From an uncultured Bacilli bacterium (lineage in GTDB: Bacteria > Bacillota_I > Bacilli_A > RF39 > UBA660), in the NCBI GenBank assembly GCA_947624635.1, contig CANQLF010000006.1, positions 1-17,598 on the forward strand: DNA of 17,598 nt, given 5' to 3'. This document shows positions 1 through 6,692 of the stretch, one piece after another (position 1 is the stretch's first letter; every line of letters starts with the position of its first letter). The position numbers and the translations under genes are program-made. The notes below the pieces were generated by a model that saw only the letters and a program-made list of their open reading frames with translations, searched no databases and was not told the origin of the DNA.

Positions 1-30
1 AAAAAAGATTAAAAAACTTTGTTTTTAATC
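1..30 (-). terminator. Rho-independent terminator after the CDF transporter gene
   Basis: Read on the minus strand, GATTAAAAA (22-30) and TTTTTAATC (7-15) form a 9-bp stem with a 6-nt loop, followed directly by at least six T (1-6, cut by the window edge). It lies about 60 bases past the transporter stop codon. The 31-90 stretch between them shows no gene. Confidence 0.7.
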
Positions 31-90
31 CCTTTTCGGCGTATCCTTATTTATTCAACTGTGAATAGTAACAAAAATTGTCAATAATAC

Positions 91-963
91 TTATTTCGGA
101 TTAACATGCACCATACAATGCTTAACATCACTAAAATGTTTTTCTATTTCATCATGTACTAAACTTGCTATTGAGTGTGCACTTTCTAATGTTTGATTTT
201 TATCTGCACCAATTTCTAAATCTACATATATTTTAGATCCAAAAACTCTAGTTTTAATAAGATCTATACCCATTACACCTTCTACATTTTCAATAATTTT
301 AGTCATTTCTTTTATTTTATCATTACTTACTGACGCATCAACTAATTTGTAAATAGAACTTTTTATTATATCAATTGATACTTTAAGTATTATTATACAT
401 ATAATTATAGATACAATTGGATCAAATATAGGTAAACCTGCAATTGATAAACCTATTCCTATTAATGAGCCAATAGATGATAGTGCGTCACTTCTATGAT
501 GCCAAGCATCTGCCATTAATGCACTCGAATTAGTTTTTTTAGCAACTTTCATAGTTACTTGATACATTACTTCTTTTACAACAATAGATATGATTGCTGC
601 AATAAATGCGATAACAGTAGGTGTTTTAATACTACCATTCATTCCTAATATTATTTTCTTAATACCATCTATTCCTATATAAATAGATGTAATAATAAGT
701 AAAAATCCTAAAAATAGTGATGCAATTGCTTCAAATCTTTCATGCCCATATTGATGCGAATTATCATCATCTCTATTAGACACTTTAAGACCAATCATTA
801 CTATTATTGTACTTACTACATCAGATATAGAATGAACTGCATCACTAACCATTGCGCCTGATGCACCTATTATACCTGCAATAAGTTTAAATAATGATAA
901 TAATATATTTAAAATGATACTAAAAAAAGATACTTTAATAGATTCATTATAGTATTTATTCAT
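91..963 (-). CDS. Cation diffusion facilitator (CDF) family metal efflux transporter
   Basis: A 290-aa inner-membrane antiporter of the CDF family, which exports divalent metal ions (Zn, Mn, Fe or Co) in exchange for protons. Hydrophobic segments lie at about 10-33, 48-60, 80-100, 117-137, 160-176 and 180-200, followed by a cytoplasmic ferredoxin-like domain from about 205 to 290 that ends HVNPK. The metal-site residues are visible as H44xxxD48 in TM2 (preceded by D41) and H155xxxD159 in TM5. The family's HxYGHxRFE loop is at 70-78. Family knowledge: HxxxD in both helices resembles zinc-type sites, while the Mn branch usually has DxxxD in TM2. The substrate is therefore not certain. The ATG at 963 has AAGGAG nine bases upstream and a consensus promoter before it. 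Its first codons are repeated in decayed form at about 1980-2003. Confidence 0.93.
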   Translation of the reverse strand: MNKYYNESIKVSFFSIILNILLSLFKLIAGIIGASGAMVSDAVHSISDVVSTIIVMIGLKVSNRDDDNSHQYGHERFEAIASLFLGFLLIITSIYIGIDGIKKIILGMNGSIKTPTVIAFIAAIISIVVKEVMYQVTMKVAKKTNSSALMADAWHHRSDALSSIGSLIGIGLSIAGLPIFDPIVSIIICIIILKVSIDIIKSSIYKLVDASVSNDKIKEMTKIIENVEGVMGIDLIKTRVFGSKIYVDLEIGADKNQTLESAHSIASLVHDEIEKHFSDVKHCMVHVNPK

Positions 964-1073
964 TTTATTTCACTCCTTGTATATAATATGATATGTAAAA
1001 ATAATAATTTGTCAATTAAAAACATCTATTAAACTATTCTTTGTTTTTTTATTTTCTATATTTTCTATTAATT
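932..1073. repeat. Direct repeat copy A: live transporter start plus dead 3' end of the PH gene
   Basis: About 142 bases that align over their whole length with 1971-2110. The part at 1021-1073 is nearly identical to the other copy: a shared 21-base start, then one small indel and substitution, then a shared block ending TTTTCTATTAATT. The part at 932-1020 is more diverged. This copy holds the working promoter, ribosome binding site and first codons of the CDF gene. Its 1031-1073 section matches the last codons of the PH-domain gene, but a small deletion shifts the frame and homology stops abruptly at 1073, so it is a remnant. Together with copy B it brackets the pilin-dockerin gene. Confidence 0.85.
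988..1015 (-). promoter_or_regulatory. Sigma-A-like promoter of the CDF gene
   Basis: On the minus strand a perfect -35 TTGACA (1010-1015) is separated by 16 bases from -10 TATCAT (988-993). Predicted transcription starts about 20 bases before the start codon. In the duplicated copy at 1971-2110 both hexamers and the ribosome binding site are altered, which fits this copy being the functional one. Confidence 0.7.
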
Positions 1074-1197
1074 GATGTTTAATTTATGTTATATATAAAA
1101 TCAAAACCTTTTTATATGAAACTAAATTTTTTTAAGATTTTTGAAGAAAATGATATGATTTTTAATAGTTAGTAATTTTTTCGTAAATTATTTATTC

Positions 1198-1827
1198 CTA
1201 ATAAGGGCAAGCCCTATTTGTCCCATTATCAGGAAGATCTAAAATTCCTAGCATATCCGCAGTGTCAAATTTACCATATGGTTCTGCAACATCTCCATAA
1301 GTATTCAATAAATCTGAATATTCTGACATACTAATTCCATCATATTCAGTCCATTTAAAAACATAAGCCTGTGCAATATTGAAATCTGTCGTATCCACTA
1401 TTCCGTCTCGATTTACATCACCTTTTGGTTGACATGGAACACAATTATTTTCCCCACCAGAAATGTATTTATAAGTATATTTACCATCACTATTTTTAAC
1501 CTTTATATAACCATATTTTTTATTGTTATTGTCATCTTTAAATTCATCTAAATACCCTTCTTTTACCAAATTTTCTTGAATACATATATTATAACTAATT
1601 AAATCTACTGTTTCCCCACTACTATTTAAATAATTATAATTTAAAATATCTTGAAAAAACACTTTAGCAGTATCGATAAGATTATTTTCTTGAATTTTAT
1701 TTATATCACCTTTTGCATTTCCAAGTGAATTAATTATAATACCACCTGCTACTACCGAAATAATACTAAGTACAGCTATTACAGCTAAAAGTTCAATTAA
1801 TGTAAATCCGTTTCTTTTATTATCCAA
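1198..1827 (-). CDS. Type IV pilin-like protein with C-terminal dockerin-like calcium-binding segment
   Basis: About 209 aa. The N-terminus MDNKRNGFTLIELL is a classical prepilin leader and methylation motif (cleavage expected between G7 and F8), followed by a hydrophobic helix to about residue 33. A middle pilin-like region carries C82. After C129-V-P-C132 comes a calcium-loop segment at 136-150, with D137, N139, D141 and D148 spaced as in type I dockerins. A degenerate second copy lies at 178-196 (GDV...DTADMLGIL). The protein ends RACPY with C207. Start: the longest frame begins at a GTG at 1836, but the TTG at 1827 gives a charged leader and has GGTGAT four bases upstream, so it is preferred. 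No pilin assembly genes (ATPase, PilC-like, prepilin peptidase) are in the window. The gene stands alone between two copies of a 140-bp repeat, which suggests acquisition. It may be a minor pilin, pseudopilin or competence-like surface protein. The partner of the dockerin-like part is unknown. Confidence 0.85.
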   Translation of the reverse strand: MDNKRNGFTLIELLAVIAVLSIISVVAGGIIINSLGNAKGDINKIQENNLIDTAKVFFQDILNYNYLNSSGETVDLISYNICIQENLVKEGYLDEFKDDNNNKKYGYIKVKNSDGKYTYKYISGGENNCVPCQPKGDVNRDGIVDTTDFNIAQAYVFKWTEYDGISMSEYSDLLNTYGDVAEPYGKFDTADMLGILDLPDNGTNRACPY

Positions 1828-1864
1828 AATAATCACCCATCTTCTAGCAAATTATCTTAATAAA

Positions 1865-1892
1865 ATTATATTAAAAAAGATAAAAAGCGCAA
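1865..1892 (-). promoter_or_regulatory. Putative promoter of the pilin-dockerin gene
   Basis: On the minus strand TTGCGC (1887-1892), a 16-base spacer and a perfect TATAAT (1865-1870). Transcription would start about 30 bases before the chosen start codon. This implies the gene is expressed on its own rather than by read-through from the PH gene. Confidence 0.55.
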
Positions 1893-1917
1893 TAAATAAT
1901 ATTAGAAATCTTAATTC

Positions 1918-1961
1918 TCAAAGTAAATACAACTTTTTAAATCTGATTGTATTTACTTTGA
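1918..1961. repeat. 15-bp perfect inverted repeat upstream of the pilin promoter
   Basis: TCAAAGTAAATACAA (1918-1932) and its exact reverse complement (1947-1961) are separated by 14 bases. Neither strand has a T-run after the stem, so it is not a standard terminator. It sits between the pilin promoter and direct repeat copy B. It could be an operator, a transcript stem from read-through, or a remnant of the event that made the insertion. Confidence 0.75.
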
Positions 1962-1970
1962 AAAATTACC

Positions 1971-2110
1971 ACTTTATAATAGATTCATTATAGTATTCGT
2001 TTATTTTGTTTTACTAATTGTACATAATATGATATAAAAAATAGCAATTTAACTAAAACATCTATTAAACTATTCTTTGTCTTTTTTATTTTCTATATTT
2101 TCTATTAATT
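1971..2110. repeat. Direct repeat copy B: live PH gene end plus decayed transporter start
   Basis: About 140 bases matching 932-1073. The 2070-2110 part is the functional 3' end of the PH-domain gene. The 1971-2069 part matches the promoter region and first codons of the CDF gene but is dead. On the minus strand the codons still read N-E-Y-Y-N-E-S-I against N-K-Y-Y-N-E-S-I in the live gene, while the start codon is ATA instead of ATG. The AAGGAG ribosome binding site and the TTGACA hexamer are lost. Before the pilin gene was present, the PH gene probably ran directly into the transporter gene. Confidence 0.85.
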
Positions 2111-2480
2111 TAAAATATATTTTTCTAAGTTCAGATTTATCTTCTGGACTCATTTTAACAAAGTTAAGTCTTAATTGATACCCACTATCCATAGACAGTA
2201 AAATAGCTGTCTTACCACCATTATATTCAATAGCAGAACTTGATATAGAACAATATGGAAATATATGAATTTTTTTCTTTTTTCCTGTTATTCCTTTTTG
2301 ATCTAATAATAATATTTTTTTATCTGTAAAAACACATTTATCTCTATATGTTGCATAAGCCGCATATATTTTTTCATCAGCTTCTATATAATCAATAACA
2401 TATTGTGGTAAATGTTTTATATCCAATTTATCAAAGAAATTAAAATATTGAGCTAGTTCTTTATATTTTAAATAAGCCAT
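2070..2480 (-). CDS. Small bacterial PH-domain protein (YvbH/bPH-like)
   Basis: About 136 aa, with no signal peptide or membrane segment, so probably cytoplasmic. The central part resembles bacterial pleckstrin-homology domains: FTDKKILLLDQKGITGKKKK followed by alternating strand-like segments IHIFPYCSISS and LSMDSGYQLRLNF, then a C-terminal helix rich in K and E. Family members are short and mostly of unknown function. The domain recognition comes from this pattern, not from a search. Start: the longest frame begins at a GTG at 2489, only two bases after AGGAA. The ATG at 2480, ten bases from AGGA, is preferred. It has its own promoter right after the terminator of the upstream surface-protein gene. 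Its last 40 bases are duplicated at 1031-1073. Confidence 0.7.
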   Translation of the reverse strand: MAYLKYKELAQYFNFFDKLDIKHLPQYVIDYIEADEKIYAAYATYRDKCVFTDKKILLLDQKGITGKKKKIHIFPYCSISSSAIEYNGGKTAILLSMDSGYQLRLNFVKMSPEDKSELRKIYFKLIENIENKKDKE

Positions 2481-2500
2481 ATACTTCACTTCCTAATATA

Positions 2501-2529
2501 AGGATATCAATAAAATTAAATTTAGTCAA
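2501..2529 (-). promoter_or_regulatory. Promoter of the PH-domain gene
   Basis: Minus strand TTGACT (2524-2529), 17-base spacer, TATCCT (2501-2506). It is placed just downstream of the terminator hairpin at 2553-2593, as expected for an independent transcription unit. Confidence 0.55.
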
Positions 2530-2552
2530 TTTCAAATTTTAAAGTTTTTAAT

Positions 2553-2593
2553 AAATATAAACAGAAGCCAATTTATAACTTCTGTTTATATTT
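2553..2593 (-). terminator. Terminator hairpin after the Ig-like surface protein gene
   Basis: A 15-bp perfect stem (AAATATAAACAGAAG at 2553-2567 with its complement at 2579-2593) and an 11-base loop, 10 bases past the stop codon. On the minus strand the descending arm is U-rich, but no clean U-tract follows, so termination is likely rather than certain. Confidence 0.6.
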
Positions 2594-2602
2594 TAAATTA
2601 TT

Positions 2603-5600
2603 TTATTCAGTAGATTTTTTTAATGTAATATTATTTATAAATGTTTGATTATCTGCAGAATCTACTACACACATAGATTTCACAGTATTTTCTGTTATAT
2701 CATATGTATATCCACTACTATATGTTCCAAATTGTTCTTTTGGCACATATCTTTGTGAAACACCAGCGTTAATTAACTCATCACAAGAAGAAGTATTCCC
2801 TCCTTCATATATTGTATAAGAATCTGAATTATCAGTTATAGTAAATGTAACTGAATCAGTATACGTCTTTCCACTTTCAAGTCCACCAATTATTGGAGAT
2901 TTATCATATTTTACTTCATTAAAACCTCTTGTAGTTATAATATTTTCGTTTGTTAAAATCCCAGTTTTATTATTAACCAAATTTCCAGCTTCATCTTGTA
3001 ATCCACTTATTTCAAATTTTATTGGTTCATTTTCTGCTAAAGACGTTACTTTTAAGATATTTGATATATCTATACCAATAGTATAATATCCAAGGTTTTC
3101 TCTTTTAAATCTACTTATTTCTACTGGGTTACCATTTATCTTAACAACAACTTTATCTTGGACAATGTCTTCATCAAAAACTGCGATTAATCTAATTCTT
3201 GCATCATCATTTGCAAAATGTGCATTTTTCTTTGGTGTAGCTCCATCATTAGTTATATTTAATATTTCAAGTTGAGTTAATGTTGGTGCAGTATTGTCTA
3301 AATCTATATCTAATGTTGTAGTATTTCCTGCTAAATCACGTGCAGTAACTGTGTATTTTCCACTTGTTAGCCATGAAATATTAGGTTCAGTATATTTCAT
3401 ACCATCAACAACTACATCTGGAGTAATTTTCCAATCATTTATAACTGTAATTCCTTGGTCTATTCTAGCTTTAAAATCATTTTTATCTTTTACTATTAAA
3501 TTTTTACCACTTAATTCTATTTCAGGTCCTTTAGTATCAAACACAATTTTATTTGCATTTTCATTAGTTAATTTATCACCTTTATAATCGTTAAATACAA
3601 TTCCATTACCTGCTTCATCAGATATATTTCTTATTTCATAAGTTAGCGTTTCACCATCAATTACACTTTCAGGAATTTTGTATAAGCATGAATATACTTT
3701 TTCACCATAGTGATCATCGTTTTGTTCAAAATCTGTTATATATTCGTCATTAACATACAACTTAGGTTTTCCAGCGAAGGTTTCTTTTGAATGTATTACG
3801 AATTGAACATTATCTCCTATTTTAGCAAATGTATCTATACTTGTATTATAGTAATTTGGCCAATCTGATACAAATCCATGTAGGTATGTAACTTGTATTG
3901 GATCATTATCTATTTTAAATGATACTTCATATGAATTATTAGCTGTATCAATTACTTTTAATGTATAATCTCCGTCAGTATTTATAATAGTACCTGATGT
4001 AAAGTTTTCGTTATTTAATGTAGATTTTTTGATCTTGCTACCTGTTCCATCTATAACAGGTTTAACTTGTTTGTATGATTTTCCATTAACTATTTCTTCA
4101 CCAGTAAATTCATCTGTTACTTTTGGAGTTTGAGTATCAATTGCTACATATACCTTGATTGAATGTCCAGCAAAATCAGTCGCAATTATTGTGTAAGTGG
4201 CATCATCATTTAATTCTACCTTTGTTCCATCAAATAATTCTTGAAATGTGTAAACTCTTGTTTTTTTGGTTTTATAATTATATACACTAACTTCTTTTAA
4301 TCTTAGGTCTTCTATTTCAAGAGTTTTCTTTTCATTATATGTATGACCATTCTTAACATTTTTAAATATTGGTGCAGTTCTATCTATCGCAACATACACA
4401 ATCATTTCATTTTTTGCTTTATCTGTTGCAGTAATTTTATATATAGCTTCTTCTGTTAATTCAAAACCGTTTTCTACTGTTTTAGTTTCACCTGTTTTGT
4501 AATTATATACTGTAATTGTATCTAAATTAACATCTTTTACGTCTACAGTTAATGATTTAACATCTAAGTAGCTTCCATTATATGTTTTACCATTAATATC
4601 ATTAAAAGTAGGAAGAGTTTTATCTATAGTAAATTTCTTTGTAGTAACATTACCAGCTCTATCTTCTACAGTTAATACATATGAACCATCTTCGGTAATT
4701 GTTGAATCTTTTGTATAACTTACTTCTTTATCATCTTTCTTTAAAGTTATACTTTTAACATTTTCTTCTGTAATTTTTGGTGTAACATCTGTTTTATAGT
4801 ATTCTCCATCTATGACATCATCTATTACTGGATAAGTTTTATCTATAAGAACATATACTTTCGTACTGTTTCCAGCTTTATCTGTTGCAATTATTACATA
4901 TAATCCTTCGTCAGTTAATATTGTACCATTATTAACTGTGTTAATTGTTTTAGCTGTACGATTATCAACTACTATACTTTCTAAGTTATCATCATCGACA
5001 TCTATAGTAATATCATGATTATATTGATGTCCATCAAGTATACCATTAAATGTAGGATTGGTTGTATCAATTGTAAATTTAACAGTTGCTTCATTAAACG
5101 CTTTGTCAGTTACTGTTACAGTGTATGTACCATCTTCACTGAAGCTTAATTCATCTGTATAGTTTTCACCATTCAAAGTTACAGTATAATCTTCACCATC
5201 TAATGTTAGTGATACAGGTACAGTATTTGTGTACTCATCATCTGGTGTTCCTTCTATTTTAGGTGCAGTATTGTCATCTAGTATAGATGACAAGTCGTTT
5301 AAACGACTTTCTAAACCATCTTTTTCTTTACTTTCTTTTAGAGATTCTACTTTTTCTTTTATCTTTTGTTCTACATCTCTATATTTTTTTGCTGCTAAAA
5401 TATCAGTTCTACTTTTCGCACTATTTGTTTTTCCTTCTAATGTAGCTACTAATCCTGAAACATCTATTATGTCTTGTACTTGTTCTAATCTATTTTCAAG
5501 ATTTGATTTTTCATTACCATCATCTAGTTTTTCAACTAAATCACGTGCAGTATCTACATCATTTTGAGTAATAGTACTTTCTGCTTTTTCTACAGCTGCT

Positions 5601-5923
5601 AGGGCATTATTATAATTATCATTATTTTGTATATTGGCTGTGATTTGATCTCTAACGATTGTTACATTTCGATCTTGATTTCCAACCATAATATTATTTG
5701 GAACTTCATTAGTATTATCATCATTTGTTGTAATATCACTTTCACCGTTATTTTCTTCTATTGTAGTATTAGTATCATCTTTTGTATTACCATCGCCATC
5801 TTGTATTTCTTTTTGTTCTTCATCGAATGTTTTTTCATTACTACTTGGGTTTGCAAAAGTAAATATTGTAAGTCCAATTAGTAAGAATAAAATAATCGCA
5901 AAAATTACTTTTTTATTCTTCAT
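2603..5923 (-). CDS. Large secreted multi-Ig-like repeat protein
   Basis: 1106 aa. A signal sequence or N-terminal anchor helix (6-24, no lipobox cysteine) is followed by a disordered acidic, N/T-rich stretch to about residue 75. Two helical repeats come next (about 103-150 and 155-214), each with the pattern AL..VE, then D...AR.LVE.L, then L..RL..V. These are reminiscent of the helical Endotoxin_C2/Cry1Ac D-VI-like repeats of Gram-positive surface proteins (tentative). From residue 218 there are about ten bacterial Ig-like beta units of roughly 70-80 residues or more. Their strands read DGTYTVTVTDKAFN or close variants and they are joined by linkers of the type ID-x-T-x-P. A larger, less regular unit lies in the middle and cysteines occur near the C-terminus. 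There is no LPxTG, GW, SLH or PASTA anchor, so the protein is either held by its N-terminal helix or released. A likely role is adhesion or cell-surface structure. The ATG at 5923 has GGGAGG seven bases upstream. Confidence 0.85.
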   Translation of the reverse strand: MKNKKVIFAIILFLLIGLTIFTFANPSSNEKTFDEEQKEIQDGDGNTKDDTNTTIEENNGESDITTNDDNTNEVPNNIMVGNQDRNVTIVRDQITANIQNNDNYNNALAAVEKAESTITQNDVDTARDLVEKLDDGNEKSNLENRLEQVQDIIDVSGLVATLEGKTNSAKSRTDILAAKKYRDVEQKIKEKVESLKESKEKDGLESRLNDLSSILDDNTAPKIEGTPDDEYTNTVPVSLTLDGEDYTVTLNGENYTDELSFSEDGTYTVTVTDKAFNEATVKFTIDTTNPTFNGILDGHQYNHDITIDVDDDNLESIVVDNRTAKTINTVNNGTILTDEGLYVIIATDKAGNSTKVYVLIDKTYPVIDDVIDGEYYKTDVTPKITEENVKSITLKKDDKEVSYTKDSTITEDGSYVLTVEDRAGNVTTKKFTIDKTLPTFNDINGKTYNGSYLDVKSLTVDVKDVNLDTITVYNYKTGETKTVENGFELTEEAIYKITATDKAKNEMIVYVAIDRTAPIFKNVKNGHTYNEKKTLEIEDLRLKEVSVYNYKTKKTRVYTFQELFDGTKVELNDDATYTIIATDFAGHSIKVYVAIDTQTPKVTDEFTGEEIVNGKSYKQVKPVIDGTGSKIKKSTLNNENFTSGTIINTDGDYTLKVIDTANNSYEVSFKIDNDPIQVTYLHGFVSDWPNYYNTSIDTFAKIGDNVQFVIHSKETFAGKPKLYVNDEYITDFEQNDDHYGEKVYSCLYKIPESVIDGETLTYEIRNISDEAGNGIVFNDYKGDKLTNENANKIVFDTKGPEIELSGKNLIVKDKNDFKARIDQGITVINDWKITPDVVVDGMKYTEPNISWLTSGKYTVTARDLAGNTTTLDIDLDNTAPTLTQLEILNITNDGATPKKNAHFANDDARIRLIAVFDEDIVQDKVVVKINGNPVEISRFKRENLGYYTIGIDISNILKVTSLAENEPIKFEISGLQDEAGNLVNNKTGILTNENIITTRGFNEVKYDKSPIIGGLESGKTYTDSVTFTITDNSDSYTIYEGGNTSSCDELINAGVSQRYVPKEQFGTYSSGYTYDITENTVKSMCVVDSADNQTFINNITLKKSTE

Positions 5924-5966
5924 TAAAATACCTCCCTTTAAATCTTATGTTTTAAATTTAAGTAAT

Positions 5967-6000
5967 TAGATTTAAGGATTGCCCTAAAATCCCAAATCTA
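5967..6000 (-). promoter_or_regulatory. Hairpin at the predicted 5' end of the surface-protein mRNA
   Basis: On the minus strand TAGATTT (5994-6000) pairs with AAATCTA (5967-5973). An inner GGATT/AATCC pair closes a TTAGGGC loop. The -10 box at 6008-6013 puts the transcription start at about 6001, so the hairpin would begin within one or two bases of the mRNA 5' end. By analogy with known 5'-terminal stem-loops that protect long-lived mRNAs, a stabilising role is inferred. Confidence 0.5.
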
Positions 6001-6007
6001 CAATCAT

Positions 6008-6035
6008 ATTATAGCAGATTTTTAAAATTTGTACA
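6008..6035 (-). promoter_or_regulatory. Extended -10 promoter of the Ig-like surface protein gene
   Basis: Minus strand TGTACA (6030-6035), 16-base spacer and TATAAT (6008-6013) preceded by TGC, an extended -10. The same 11 bases, TCTGCTATAAT, occur in the rlmD promoter. The untranslated leader is about 75 bases. Confidence 0.65.
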
Positions 6036-6096
6036 TATTTTTCGACAAATTTTTATATTTTATATTCTGGTAAAATTTGGGGGTGTTAGCTATTTA

Positions 6097-6143
6097 AAAC
6101 ATTGAAAAAATGGATTATAAAATAACCCATTTTTTCAATGTTT
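6097..6143 (-). terminator. Terminator of the sepF-divIVA-ileS-lepB run
   Basis: A 17-bp perfect stem (6097-6113 with 6127-6143) and a 13-base loop, U-rich on the minus strand. It overlaps the lepB stop codon by two bases. It separates this gene run from the surface-protein gene. The 6036-6096 stretch between them holds nothing recognisable. Confidence 0.65.
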
Positions 6144-6672
6144 ACTTGATGAACGAAATTTTGTTTAAAGGCCATATTCTAAAGAATACTTTTCCTTTAA
6201 TATCACTTTTTTTAATAAGACCTATTTCTCTACTATCCATAGAATTACTTCTATTATCACCTAATACTAAATACATATCTTTAGGTATTTTATCATATCC
6301 TAAATCTTGAATTGAAAAATCTTTAGTTATAACATCATCACTTAAAAATGTTTCTTTATAACTTTCATCATTTATATATAAAGTATTATTTTTAAATTCT
6401 ATTTTTTCACCAGGAAGTCCTATTACTCTTTTAATTAAATATTTTGTATCTGCATAATCTAGCGATACTACTTCATTTCTTTTTATGTCGAAGAATCTAT
6501 GACCTATCTTATTTAATATTGCGATATCTCCATCTTTAAGTGTAGGACTCATAGATGGACCTATTACTTGTTGAAGTGACACAACATACAAGAAAATTAT
6601 TATTACTACTATTGCAATTACAATATATTTAGCAGTATCTTTTAAAAACTCTTTAATATCTAACCAATCCAC
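6142..6672 (-). CDS. lepB: Type I signal peptidase
   Basis: 176 aa, the usual length of Gram-positive SipS-type enzymes. It removes signal peptides from exported proteins on the outer face of the membrane. One N-terminal membrane helix (about 15-33) is followed by the family boxes: GPSMSPTL with nucleophile S40, KYLIKRVIGLPGE with general base K81, and LGDNRSNSMDSREIG at 138-151. The GTG start at 6672 has GAAGTGAT five bases upstream. It begins 20 bases after ileS and has no obvious promoter of its own, so it is probably co-transcribed. It is likely to process at least the Ig-like protein encoded next to it (inference), but not the pilin, which needs a prepilin peptidase. Confidence 0.95.
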   Translation of the reverse strand: MDWLDIKEFLKDTAKYIVIAIVVIIIFLYVVSLQQVIGPSMSPTLKDGDIAILNKIGHRFFDIKRNEVVSLDYADTKYLIKRVIGLPGEKIEFKNNTLYINDESYKETFLSDDVITKDFSIQDLGYDKIPKDMYLVLGDNRSNSMDSREIGLIKKSDIKGKVFFRIWPLNKISFIK

Positions 6673-6692
6673 TTATAATCACTTCGATTCTA

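Noticed and set aside
965..1015. dif-like Xer site in repeat copy A (TATAATATGATATGTAAAAA)
   Set aside because: Only one arm resembles a Bacillus dif half-site, and the match falls on the promoter of the transporter. The other repeat copy does not improve it.
1811..1831. A six-codon ATG frame overlapping the pilin start as a leader peptide
   Set aside because: It has no convincing ribosome binding site and is most likely a by-chance out-of-frame ATG next to the real start.
3294..5881. Several plus-strand open frames within the surface-protein gene
   Set aside because: They are antisense shadows with no ribosome binding sites or plausible products.
2603..5923. Regularly spaced similar DNA segments suggesting a repeat array
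   Set aside because: They are diverged coding repeats of Ig-like units, not CRISPR or satellite repeats.
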